Part shown: piece by piece, positions 7,256 through 15,205 of the stretch
Numbering within the stretch: position 1 is the stretch's first letter
How the letters are laid out: each line of letters begins with the position of its first letter
Assembly (NCBI GenBank): GCA_002342415.1
Contig: DDPY01000007.1
Location: forward strand, 1-25,013
Source: Prevotella sp. UBA2456
Lineage (GTDB): Bacteria; Bacteroidota; Bacteroidia; Bacteroidales; Bacteroidaceae
Length of the DNA stretch: 25,013 nt
Direction of reading: 5' to 3'
Notes under the pieces: generated by a model
Seen by the model: the letters and a program-made list of their open reading frames with translations, nothing else
Told to the model about the DNA's origin: nothing
Databases searched by the model: none
Program-made: the position numbers and the translations under genes

Positions 7256-7990
7256 TTAGAAGGTCCACTTGGCTGCAATGGTGGGAATGACATAGAACTT
7301 CTTGTTCGTTCCGTCATTGTTGAAGACAAAGTTGTTGCTAATCTCCACTTCAGTACCTACGCTGACATTGATGCCCTCCATGCCGCGAAGTGCGTTAAGG
7401 TTGACCCAGAACTGCGGCTCGGACAGCATGATGAGCCTGCCTTTTACATCTTTGTCGTACCATACATCAAAGAAACCGGAGAAAGTGCACAATCCTTTGG
7501 CAAAGGTGTCGCCCCATACGGCAGTGAGCTGGAAGCCATTGAAAGCGCCGCGACCATAGCCCTTGAAGTAATACTTGTACATAGCCTGCAGAGAAAAGGT
7601 CTTGGTGAAGTCGCTGGAAGCCCAGTTCCATGCACCACCGCCAAGGAAGGCATGCTGGAAACGATTGCCAATGCCCGTACGCTCGATAGTGGTGGCACCT
7701 CCGTCATACTCGAGATGCAGTGCCCAGCGTTTGTTACGGGTAAGGTTGAATTCACGCGATATTTCCCAATATGCTCCAGCTGCGCCGTCGCTGAAATAGT
7801 CGATATCCGTGAATAAGAAAGTGGAACCCCACTTGTCGGGTTTGAACATCTCAATGGTGGTGGTCACGTTAGGTCGCCCTGAGAGGTCACCATAGAATGA
7901 GTGTCCCAAGTCATAATGCAACTGAATGTTTTGTGCATTGGCAGCCATAGTAAAAGCTACGCAAACCAGCGAAAAGAAAATTTTTTTCAT
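7256..7990 (-). CDS. DUF5020 outer-membrane protein, Tsx-like (putative nucleoside channel)
   Basis: The 244-residue protein has a signal peptide ending ANAQ (1-19). The rest has alternating hydrophobic and aromatic residues typical of an outer-membrane beta-barrel (LHYDLGHSFYG, TFLFTDIDYFSD, LQAMYKYYFKGYGRGAFNGF), with the final aromatic residue (KWTF) expected for barrel assembly. The pattern fits DUF5020, related to Tsx nucleoside-specific channels; the 'FTDIDYF' block is typical. It lies 34 bp downstream of a purine permease gene on the same strand, which supports a role in passing nucleosides or nucleobases across the outer membrane. That substrate is inferred from neighbours and fold. 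Confidence 0.78.
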   Translation of the reverse strand: MKKIFFSLVCVAFTMAANAQNIQLHYDLGHSFYGDLSGRPNVTTTIEMFKPDKWGSTFLFTDIDYFSDGAAGAYWEISREFNLTRNKRWALHLEYDGGATTIERTGIGNRFQHAFLGGGAWNWASSDFTKTFSLQAMYKYYFKGYGRGAFNGFQLTAVWGDTFAKGLCTFSGFFDVWYDKDVKGRLIMLSEPQFWVNLNALRGMEGINVSVGTEVEISNNFVFNNDGTNKKFYVIPTIAAKWTF

Positions 7991-8024
7991 GTTTTATTGA
8001 ATGTTTAATTAACGGTCTTCTGTC

Positions 8025-9341
8025 TTACAGCAATGGAGCTACGTACTTCAGAACAAAGAGTACCCCCAGTATATACATTATCGGTGACAGCTGCTTGGCC
8101 TCACCAATGCAGATTTTCACGATGATATAGGATAGCATACCCAGCACAATGCCCTCAGAGATACTGGCGGTGAAAGGCATCATCATCATGGTTACAAAAC
8201 AAGGCATACCGGTACGGAAGTGTACGAAATCGATATGCAGAATAGGGCGCATCATCATGACACCTACCAGGAACAGCGCGCTGGTAGTGGCGGCAGAAGG
8301 AATTATCAGGAACAACGGCGAGAAGAACAACGCCACAAAGAACAGCATGGCCACTGTAAACGATGTAAGTCCCGTACGGCCGCCCTCAACAATACCTGTC
8401 GTGCTCTCTACATAGGTGGTTACCGTTGACGTACCAACCAATGCACCGACCGTCGTACCTATGGCATCGGACATCAGTGCCTTGTTCAGGTTGGGCACCT
8501 TGCCATTCTTGTCAATCATGCCTGCACCCGTCGAGGCGCCAATCAGTGTACCAATGGTGTCGAACAAATCCATGAACAAAAGGGTCATTACCACGATGAG
8601 GTAGTCCAGATCGAGTGTCAGGAAACGAGAGAAGTCAAGATGGAAGGCTACCGGGGCCAGCGAAGAGGGCCAGCTGACGAGCGTAAATCCCTCAGGCATG
8701 TGGGTTACGCCGAAGGGTATGCCGACTATTGTCATGACTAAAATCGTGTAGAACAATGCTCCACGCACTTTCATGGCTATTAGCACAGTGCCTAACAAGA
8801 TGCCGCCTATGGCGACCAATGATGTGGCATTCCAAGGCGCCAACCCCGTCATAGTAGCTTCATTGGCAATGATAATACCACCATTCTTCAGACCGATAAA
8901 CGCTATGAACAGACCGATTCCGACGGAAATGGAGTAGCGCAGGTCCAGTGGAATGCTGTTAACGATGACCTCGCGTACCTTGAAAATGGTAAGAACAATG
9001 AATACTACGCCTTCGAACAGCACAGCAGCCAGGGCCTGCTCCCAGGTATAACCCATCGAGATGACCAAGGTGTAGGCAAAGAACGCGTTGAGGCCCATGC
9101 CTGAGGCCAGCGCAAATGGCATCTTTGCATAGAATGCCATAGTCAGTGTAGCCACTGTTGCCGCGATGACTGTTGCTGAAAAAACTGCACCCTTGTCCAT
9201 TCCTGCATCACTGAGGATAAGGGGGTTGACGGCTAAGATGTAAGACATGGTAAGAAACGTAGTGAGACCAGCCAGTATTTCCGTCTTTACTCTGTGCTTG
9301 CTGGCATCAAATCCTAATAAGGATAAAAAGTTGTGTGTCAT
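8025..9341 (-). CDS. Purine nucleobase permease, AzgA/GhxP type (NCS2-related)
   Basis: A 438-residue inner-membrane protein with about 12-14 membrane segments. Family marks are the N-terminal FGFDxS-like sequence (LGFDASKHRVKTEILAG), TTFLTMSYI (27-35), GMGLNAFFAYT (81-91), FDTIGTLIG (260-268) and GTSTVTTYVESTTGI (303-317), which lies in the substrate-binding region. These point to proton-coupled uptake of adenine, guanine or hypoxanthine; which purine is transported cannot be decided here. It starts 9 bp after lpxB ends and precedes the DUF5020 barrel gene, so inner- and outer-membrane uptake steps seem to be co-transcribed. Confidence 0.92.
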   Translation of the reverse strand: MTHNFLSLLGFDASKHRVKTEILAGLTTFLTMSYILAVNPLILSDAGMDKGAVFSATVIAATVATLTMAFYAKMPFALASGMGLNAFFAYTLVISMGYTWEQALAAVLFEGVVFIVLTIFKVREVIVNSIPLDLRYSISVGIGLFIAFIGLKNGGIIIANEATMTGLAPWNATSLVAIGGILLGTVLIAMKVRGALFYTILVMTIVGIPFGVTHMPEGFTLVSWPSSLAPVAFHLDFSRFLTLDLDYLIVVMTLLFMDLFDTIGTLIGASTGAGMIDKNGKVPNLNKALMSDAIGTTVGALVGTSTVTTYVESTTGIVEGGRTGLTSFTVAMLFFVALFFSPLFLIIPSAATTSALFLVGVMMMRPILHIDFVHFRTGMPCFVTMMMMPFTASISEGIVLGMLSYIIVKICIGEAKQLSPIMYILGVLFVLKYVAPLL

Positions 9342-9350
9342 TGATTTAAA

Positions 9351-10511
9351 TTATTGAATAGTGTTATAGATGATTTCTGCTGCTTTGTCGGGTGCATCAC
9401 TATTGCCCAGACGGCGGTGTACCTCCTCATAGTCGGAGAGCATTTGCTGGCGAAGAGAACCGCCAGGAAGAATGCTTTCAAGTTTATGTCGTATATTCTC
9501 TGCGCTGAAGGTTTCTGCTACCAGTTCAGGCACCACTTCCTTGTCTGCAATCAAGTTAACCAACGACACCCATCTGACTTTGATGAGATGGCGCTTCAGG
9601 AAACCTATTAACTTAGGCAATGGTGTCTCGTAGCACACCACTTGGGGAACGCGGAACATGCAGGTCTCGAGGGTGGCCGTCCCGCTGGTGACCAAAGCCG
9701 CTGTTGCTTGTGCCAATAGCGGGTAGGTCTGGTCGACAACCAGTTGTACTGGGCTCCCTTTGATGAATTGATTATAGTATGCCGTGTCAATGCCAGGGGC
9801 ACCAGCCAATATGAGATCATAGTGATTGGCCAGTGTTCGAGTGGCTTCTATCATGGCAGGCAGGTTGTCCTTGATTTCCTGCTTGCGCGAGCCTGCCAGC
9901 AGGGCAATGATGGGCTTGTGGGGGGATGACTGGCGAATGGTGAGAGGATGGGCATCGGCCTCCTTGTGGTTTGTTGCTAACCATTCGCGAACCTCTTGTG
10001 CAGTGGGATTCCCTACGTAATGGATAGGGTACTGATGCTTCTTCTCGAAAAAGTCGACTTCGAACGGGAGAATGGAGAATAGTTTGTCAACATCGCGTTT
10101 GATGTTCTTAATGCGATATTCTTTCCATGCCCAAATTTTAGGGGCTATATAATAGTATATCTTGGGTGAATGCTGAGCGTTGAGTAATGAGTGTTTCCTT
10201 AAGAATTTGGCTATCTTGAGATTGAAGCCGGGATAGTCTACAAGGATGACAACATCAGGCTGCCATTGCAGGATGTCCTGCTGGCACATCTTCATGTTGC
10301 GGAGAATGGTGGGGAGGTGAAGCAAGACAGGGACGAATCCCATGTAGGCTAGTTCCTTGTAGTGCTTGACTCGCGTTCCGCCTACTGCCGTCATCATGTC
10401 GCCACCGAAGAATCGGAATGTGGCCTTGGCATCTCTGTCTTTCAGCGCTCGCATCAGGTGTGACGCGTGCAAGTCGCCAGAGGCTTCTCCTACAATCAGA
10501 TAGTACTTCAT
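9351..10511 (-). CDS. lpxB: Lipid-A-disaccharide synthase LpxB
   Basis: This peripheral inner-membrane glycosyltransferase (GT19) joins lipid X and UDP-2,3-diacylglucosamine to form the lipid A disaccharide. The 386 residues begin MKYYLIVGEASGDLHAS with the conserved GEASGDLH (8-15), then RFFGGDMM, YYIAPKIWAWKEYRIK, LAGSRKQEI, VTSGTATLE and a P-x-VV-CYE segment, all LpxB marks. A tandem heptanucleotide repeat (10167-10194) encodes HSLLNAQHSP just before the YYYIAPKIW strand, giving a slightly longer loop than I would expect there. The gene is 10 bp after surE and 9 bp before the purine permease. Confidence 0.96.
   Translation of the reverse strand: MKYYLIVGEASGDLHASHLMRALKDRDAKATFRFFGGDMMTAVGGTRVKHYKELAYMGFVPVLLHLPTILRNMKMCQQDILQWQPDVVILVDYPGFNLKIAKFLRKHSLLNAQHSPKIYYYIAPKIWAWKEYRIKNIKRDVDKLFSILPFEVDFFEKKHQYPIHYVGNPTAQEVREWLATNHKEADAHPLTIRQSSPHKPIIALLAGSRKQEIKDNLPAMIEATRTLANHYDLILAGAPGIDTAYYNQFIKGSPVQLVVDQTYPLLAQATAALVTSGTATLETCMFRVPQVVCYETPLPKLIGFLKRHLIKVRWVSLVNLIADKEVVPELVAETFSAENIRHKLESILPGGSLRQQMLSDYEEVHRRLGNSDAPDKAAEIIYNTIQ
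10167..10194 (+). repeat. Four tandem heptanucleotides inside lpxB
   Basis: On the plus strand four consecutive 7-mers begin with TGA: TGAATGC, then TGAGCGT, TGAGTAA and TGAGTGT. They lie within the lpxB coding sequence (opposite strand) and are read in frame without a stop. They resemble the TGAGAGT units at 5791-5811. Confidence 0.65.
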
Positions 10512-10521
10512 TCGATGGGGC

Positions 10522-11277
10522 TTAAAGTGACCAGTTCTTAATCTTCTCTATTGCGCTGTAGGCCGTCAGGTCAATGGTGGTCGGAGTGATGGCAATATAC
10601 CCGTGGTCCAGCGCCCAGCGGTCAGTGTCCTCGGCCTCCGGTTCATCGTTGGTAAAGTGGCCAACCATCCACCAGTAATCGTAGCCGCGTGGATGATGAT
10701 ATTTTGTTACTTCATTATACCAGCTGCCATGTGCCATCCGACAAACTTTAACTCCTTGATATTGACCACGTGGGAAATTAACATTCAGACAAATACCCAT
10801 AGGTAGTCCTTCTGCTAATACCCTTTGCGTAATTTCGCGGATATAAGGCTCTAATGGCGACAGATCGGCATCCTCATCATGGTCGCAGAGGGAGAAGGCA
10901 ATACTTGGAATATACTTCATACATCCCTCCATCGTGACTCCCATCGTTCCCGAGTAGTGGGCATTGACCGAAGCATTGTCTCCGTGATTGATGCCTCCAA
11001 TCACCAAATCAGGCTTACGGGGGCACAACTCGCTCAGTGCCAGCTTCACGCAGTCTACTGGGGTGCCGTTGCATGACCATATTTCCAATCCAACCTCTTT
11101 CTTTTCGAGGTTCAGTGTGAGGGGTATAGTGGCAGAGAAAGCCCTTGACATTCCACTTCTTGGCCCTTGTGGGGCACAGACGATGATGTCGCCGTAGTTG
11201 CGGACCACTCTTGCTAACTCGTTGATACCCTTGGCTTTGTAGCCGTCGTCGTTCGATATAAGTATCAGAGGTCTCAT
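10522..11277 (-). CDS. surE: 5'/3'-nucleotidase SurE
   Basis: SurE removes phosphate from nucleoside monophosphates (and sometimes exopolyphosphate) in a metal-dependent reaction. The 251-residue protein begins MRPLILISNDDGYKAKGI with metal ligands D10 and D11, followed by PQGPRSGMSRA (S41 as ligand) and GGINHGDNAS (N97), then NAHYSGTMGVTMEG. These match the family in order and spacing. The ATG complementary to 11275-11277 is chosen because it opens directly into the conserved core; the longer frame to 11334 would run through the promoter. Co-transcription with a purine permease suggests that the nucleosides or bases it helps produce are salvaged, which is an inference. Confidence 0.95.
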   Translation of the reverse strand: MRPLILISNDDGYKAKGINELARVVRNYGDIIVCAPQGPRSGMSRAFSATIPLTLNLEKKEVGLEIWSCNGTPVDCVKLALSELCPRKPDLVIGGINHGDNASVNAHYSGTMGVTMEGCMKYIPSIAFSLCDHDEDADLSPLEPYIREITQRVLAEGLPMGICLNVNFPRGQYQGVKVCRMAHGSWYNEVTKYHHPRGYDYWWMVGHFTNDEPEAEDTDRWALDHGYIAITPTTIDLTAYSAIEKIKNWSL

Positions 11278-11298
11278 TGCTGTTTTGTGAATATTGTG

Positions 11299-11330
11299 CA
11301 AAAGTAGCAAAAAAAATCGAGTCAGCCAAA
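11299..11330 (-). promoter_or_regulatory. Promoter of surE-lpxB-permease-DUF5020
   Basis: On the minus strand TTTG (complement of 11327-11330) and TACTTTTG (complement of 11299-11306) are 20 bp apart, matching the Bacteroidota consensus. The start codon at 11277 lies just downstream. The divergent parA promoter is about 45 bp further right. Confidence 0.65.
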
Positions 11331-11376
11331 ACAATGTTATAGTTTTCGTGGGAAATAAAAATAAATCCTAATTTTT

Positions 11377-11407
11377 TTTGTATTGTCCCCACTTATTCGT
11401 ACCTTTG
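11377..11407 (+). promoter_or_regulatory. Promoter of the parA operon
   Basis: TTTG at 11377-11380 and TACCTTTG at 11400-11407 are separated by 19 bp, an exact Bacteroidota promoter. The part from 11383 to 11407 matches the alaS promoter (24660-24684) at 24 of 25 bases. The predicted transcript start is about 25 bp before the parA ATG. Confidence 0.75.
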
Positions 11408-11437
11408 TACCCTATAATTAGTTTTGTACAAAAGATT

Positions 11438-12202
11438 ATGGGAAAGATTATCGCTTTAGCAAATCAGAAGGGCGGTGTTGGGAAAACAACGACCACCATC
11501 AATCTGGCTGCATCGCTGGCAACACTGGAAAAAACTGTGCTCGTGGTGGATGCAGACCCACAGGCCAATGCCTCCAGTGGCTTGGGTGTGGATATTCAGG
11601 CTGTAGACTGCTCGCTCTATGAATGCATCATAAATAAGGCGGATGTTCGTGACGCGATATATACTACAGATATCGACGGTCTTGACATCATCCCCAGCCA
11701 CATCGACTTGGTTGGTGCAGAGATAGAAATGCTGAACCTGAACAACCGTGAAAAAATTATTGGAGAAATACTGAAACCCATTCGTGATGACTATGATTTC
11801 ATACTGATAGACTGTTCGCCTTCGCTTGGGTTGATTACCGTCAATGCATTGACAGCGGCAGACTCCGTGATTATTCCTGTACAGTGTGAGTATTTTGCCC
11901 TTGAGGGAATCTCCAAGTTGTTGAACACCATTAAAATTATTAAGCAAAAGCTGAATACAAGACTGGAGATAGAAGGCTTCTTGCTGACAATGTATGACTC
12001 TCGCCTGCGCTTGGCAAACCAGATATATGACGAGATAAAGCGTCATTTCCAGGAACTGGTGTTCAAGACACTGATTCAGCGCAACGTGAAGTTGTCCGAG
12101 AGTCCGTCGCATGGTTTACCCGTTATCCTTTATGATGCTGACTCGACAGGAGCCAAGAACCATCTGGCATTGGCCAAGGAGATAATCAGCAAGAATAGTT
12201 GA
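11438..12202 (+). CDS. parA: Chromosome-partitioning ATPase ParA (Soj)
   Basis: A 254-residue ParA/MinD-type ATPase that forms gradients on the nucleoid and moves ParB-bound origins. It starts MGKIIALANQKGGVGKTTTT with the deviant Walker A KGGVGKTT (11-18). It also has the Walker A' segment VLVVDADPQANASSGLG and Walker B FILIDCSPSLGLITVNAL, followed by PVQCEYFALEGISKLL. The ATG at 11438 opens directly on the conserved strand and lies just downstream of a good promoter. The length is normal for a chromosomal ParA without an N-terminal DNA-binding domain. parB follows after 25 bp. Confidence 0.97.
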   Translation: MGKIIALANQKGGVGKTTTTINLAASLATLEKTVLVVDADPQANASSGLGVDIQAVDCSLYECIINKADVRDAIYTTDIDGLDIIPSHIDLVGAEIEMLNLNNREKIIGEILKPIRDDYDFILIDCSPSLGLITVNALTAADSVIIPVQCEYFALEGISKLLNTIKIIKQKLNTRLEIEGFLLTMYDSRLRLANQIYDEIKRHFQELVFKTLIQRNVKLSESPSHGLPVILYDADSTGAKNHLALAKEIISKNS

Positions 12203-12227
12203 ATAACGTATTAAGAAAAGCAGAAAA

Positions 12228-13154
12228 GTGGCAGTTAAAAAGAAATATGACAGGAATGTGCTGGGCCGCGGACTGGACCAGATAGGCACAGGTCGCGGAT
12301 TAGACGCATTGATTGATACTCATGGCGAGGTGAAGACAGAAGGCTCGTCGAACCTGAATGAGATAGAGATTTCGCAGATTGCTCCAAACCCTAACCAACC
12401 GCGTAGGGAGTTCGACCCTGAGTCACTGCGCGAGTTGGCAAACAGCATTCGTGAATTAGGCATCATTCAGCCCATTACATTGCGGAAAGTGGATGACAGC
12501 CAGTACCAGATTATCGCTGGTGAACGTCGTTGGCGTGCCTCCCAACTGGCAGGGCTTACCAAGATTCCTGCTTATATTGTGGATGTGGAAGACCAGGGCG
12601 TAATGGAAATGGCTCTGGTAGAGAACATCCAGCGCGAAGACCTGAATGCCATCGAGATAGCGCTGGCTTACCAGCATCTGGCAGAGACGACGGGAATGAC
12701 GCAGGCCATGATTTCAGACAGGGTAGGTAAGAGCCGTGCTGCCGTTACCAACTACTTGAGACTGTTGAAGTTGCCTGCTCAGGTGCAGATAGCCCTGAAA
12801 AACCATGAGATAGAGATGGGACATGCCCGTGCATTGTTAAGCATCGACAGTCCGTCGCAACAGATTAAGCTGTTTAAGATCGTACAGCAGCAGCAGCTTT
12901 CTGTTCGCAAGGTTGAAGAAATGGTACAGGCATTAAAACAAGGCGACGATGTAAAAGTAGCTAAAAGCAAGATCACATCGAAGGCTCAGCTGCCCGATGA
13001 ATTTAATATCCTCAAGGATCGTCTTAGCCAGTTTTTCCAGACGAAGGTACAGATGACCTGTTCACCGAAGGGCAAGGGAAAGATTAGTATTCAGTTTGAG
13101 AACGAAGAGGAACTGGAGCGTATTATGAATGCCCTTGACAACGTAAAGAAATAG
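12228..13154 (+). CDS. parB: Chromosome-partitioning protein ParB (Spo0J)
   Basis: A 308-residue CTP-dependent DNA clamp that loads at parS. The start is a GTG at 12228, the only plausible in-frame start before the conserved core. The CTP-binding domain shows NPNQPRREFDPESLRELANS (54-73), GERRWRAS (98-105) and ENIQREDLNAIE (132-143). A helix-turn-helix follows at about 157-180 (MTQAMISDRVGKSRAAVTNY), then a C-terminal dimerisation region. The N-terminus carries two copies of the ParA-contact motif: LGRGLDQIG (12-20) and TGRGLDALID (21-30), where one is usual. No classical parS is seen in the window. Confidence 0.96.
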   Translation: MAVKKKYDRNVLGRGLDQIGTGRGLDALIDTHGEVKTEGSSNLNEIEISQIAPNPNQPRREFDPESLRELANSIRELGIIQPITLRKVDDSQYQIIAGERRWRASQLAGLTKIPAYIVDVEDQGVMEMALVENIQREDLNAIEIALAYQHLAETTGMTQAMISDRVGKSRAAVTNYLRLLKLPAQVQIALKNHEIEMGHARALLSIDSPSQQIKLFKIVQQQQLSVRKVEEMVQALKQGDDVKVAKSKITSKAQLPDEFNILKDRLSQFFQTKVQMTCSPKGKGKISIQFENEEELERIMNALDNVKK

Positions 13155-13156
13155 GA

Positions 13157-13903
13157 ATGACACTGATAGAATGCAATACAGCGACGAGGTTGATAAGATG
13201 GCTTTTGCCCTTTTGTCTGTTGGTCTTTTCCCCTTTGCATGTGTTGGCCCAGCATGAGGACTTAGTCGTGATGGACTCGATAGCCAAAGGTGATGCAAGA
13301 GTGCTGTTAGGCGACTCATTGGCTGTGGTGGAAGATACGACATCGGTAGTGGTAAAAGACGTGCGCAAAAAGAAAGTGAAGCGCGACTGGAGCACATGGA
13401 AGCCTGATCCTCAGCGTGCACTATGGTTAGCGCTGGTTCTGCCTGGAGCAGGACAAATCTATAACCGCAAGTTTTGGAAACTCCCTATTATATATGGAGG
13501 CTTCTTGGGTTGTATCTATGCTTTGACTTGGAATAACATGATGTATAAAGACTATTCTCAGGCTTATATGGACATTGTGGATGACGACCCTGGTACGGCT
13601 TCGTACAATAAGTTCCTGCATCTGGGTAAGGAAATCAAAACAGAGGATGAGGTGAAGCGCTACACGGAGATATTCAAGAGCCGTAAGGACAAATATCGCC
13701 GCTGGCGCGATTTAAGTTTCTTTGTGATGTTAGGCGTGTATGCCATTTCCGTTATCGATGCCTATGTGGATGCCGAGCTTTCCGTGTTTGACATCTCCAA
13801 GGATCTTAGCTTGAAAGTAGAGCCAACGGTAATCCCCAATCGTGGAGGGGGAAGTGTGCTCGACCAGCAATCGCTGGGGCTGAGCTGCAAACTCAATTTT
13901 TAA
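13157..13903 (+). CDS. DUF5683 membrane protein
   Basis: A 248-residue protein with an N-terminal hydrophobic segment that looks like a signal or membrane anchor (about 12-31). After a charged region (KDVRKKKVKRDWSTWKPDP) comes the conserved DUF5683 core: RALWLALVLPGAGQIYNRKF, then WKLPIIYGGFLGCIYALTWN (about 88-126), and a second hydrophobic helix FFVMLGVYAISVIDAYVDAE (188-207). The C-terminus is predicted strand-like. The function of DUF5683 is unknown. It starts 2 bp after parB and 7 bp before the transglycosylase gene, a Bacteroidales arrangement that suggests an envelope role coupled to the cell cycle. Confidence 0.85.
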   Translation: MTLIECNTATRLIRWLLPFCLLVFSPLHVLAQHEDLVVMDSIAKGDARVLLGDSLAVVEDTTSVVVKDVRKKKVKRDWSTWKPDPQRALWLALVLPGAGQIYNRKFWKLPIIYGGFLGCIYALTWNNMMYKDYSQAYMDIVDDDPGTASYNKFLHLGKEIKTEDEVKRYTEIFKSRKDKYRRWRDLSFFVMLGVYAISVIDAYVDAELSVFDISKDLSLKVEPTVIPNRGGGSVLDQQSLGLSCKLNF

Positions 13904-13910
13904 TTGACAC

Positions 13911-15200
13911 ATGATGATTGACAAAATGAAAAGAATAGGATTGTTTCTTCTCTTGGGAATCTTGCCTTTAACCGCCTGGAGTCAGGTGGTCACGTCTGAG
14001 GATACCGATGATGAAGACGAAATTATAGTGACTGATCAGCAGGGAAATGAAGAAGTAATAGAGTTTCCTGAGGCCATGACCTACGACTTGGATTCGCTGC
14101 TGAACCTATATATGGCTAAAACCTATCTGGAGGAGCCTTCCAACTGTAACATGCAAGATGTCAATCCAGAATATACCCGTGAGGAGTATATTGACAGGCT
14201 GAGTCGTATGCCATGTATCATGGAGATGGCTTATAATGATGTGGTACAGAAGTTCATTGACCGTTATAGTGGTCGCCTGCGCCATTCCATCAGCTATATG
14301 TTGGGAGCAGCCAATTTTTATATTCCCATCTTCGAAGAGGCATTGGAACTCTATCAGTTGCCGTTGGAGTTAAAGTATCTTCCCGTCATTGAGTCTGCAC
14401 TGAATCCGAAGGCTGTCAGTCGCGTGGGGGCAACAGGCCTGTGGCAGTTCATGCTTGGCACGGGCAAACAGTATGGCCTGCAGGTCAACTCCCTGGTGGA
14501 CGAGCGTCGCGACCCATTGAAGTCTTCGCGGGCTGCCGCGCAATATTTGAGCGACCTTTATAAGATATTCGGCGACTGGAATCTGGTGATAGCAGCCTAT
14601 AACTGTGGCCCTGAAAACATCAATAAAGCCATTCATCGTGCTGGCGGTGTGAAAGACTACTGGAAGATTTATCCTTATCTGCCGAAGGAGACAAGAGGTT
14701 ATGTGCCAGCCTTTATTGCTGCCAATTATATCATGACTTACTATTCGCTCCATAATATATGTAAGATGAATACGCGCCTGCCGTCAAAATCGGATACGGT
14801 AATGGTCAGCAAGAACCTGCATCTGGAGCAAGTGGCCGAGGTCGTGGGAATCAACATCGACTTGCTGCGCTCGCTCAATCCCATGTATCGCCGAGATATT
14901 GTGCCTGGTGCTACATCACCCTCGGCATTGCGACTGCCTCTGACGGAGGTGACGCGATTCATTGATTTGGAAGACTCGGTATACAATTATAAGGCCGATG
15001 AGTTGCTGAAGAGACGTATTGAGGTAGAAGTGGACGATGATGTTCCCACCTATTATCATAAGAGCAAACGCTATCTGAGAGGTAAGAAAGCCCGTTATAG
15101 CAAGCGCCGCCACAGTGTGGGCCGCAAGCGCTACGGTGTGAGCCGAAAACGCTCTTCGGCAAGAAAGAGACGCAGTTCAACGAGAAGAAGGAGGAGATAA
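13911..15200 (+). CDS. Membrane-bound lytic murein transglycosylase, SLT plus LysM-like domain, with Arg/Lys-rich tail
   Basis: A 429-residue exported enzyme that cleaves peptidoglycan glycan strands, MltD-like. The signal peptide is at about 6-24; the start could also be the ATG at 13926, which gives MKRIGLFLLLG. The SLT domain spans about 145-265, with the catalytic glutamate E161 in LPVIESALNP, then GATGLWQFM (173-181) and AAYNCGPENI (228-237). One LysM-like region follows (about 298-350, HLEQVAEVVGINIDLLRSLN). The last 49 residues contain 25 Lys/Arg (17 Arg, 8 Lys) and end in RRRRR, which is unusual. The tail could bind peptidoglycan, lipid A or nucleic acid; nothing here decides. It lies between DUF5683 and rel with very short gaps. 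Confidence 0.92.
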   Translation: MMIDKMKRIGLFLLLGILPLTAWSQVVTSEDTDDEDEIIVTDQQGNEEVIEFPEAMTYDLDSLLNLYMAKTYLEEPSNCNMQDVNPEYTREEYIDRLSRMPCIMEMAYNDVVQKFIDRYSGRLRHSISYMLGAANFYIPIFEEALELYQLPLELKYLPVIESALNPKAVSRVGATGLWQFMLGTGKQYGLQVNSLVDERRDPLKSSRAAAQYLSDLYKIFGDWNLVIAAYNCGPENINKAIHRAGGVKDYWKIYPYLPKETRGYVPAFIAANYIMTYYSLHNICKMNTRLPSKSDTVMVSKNLHLEQVAEVVGINIDLLRSLNPMYRRDIVPGATSPSALRLPLTEVTRFIDLEDSVYNYKADELLKRRIEVEVDDDVPTYYHKSKRYLRGKKARYSKRRHSVGRKRYGVSRKRSSARKRRSSTRRRRR

Positions 15201-15205
15201 CGACT

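Noticed and set aside
10766..10773. CACGTG inside surE as parS
   Set aside because: The flanking bases do not match TGTTT and AAACA, and the site is inside a coding sequence with no other support.
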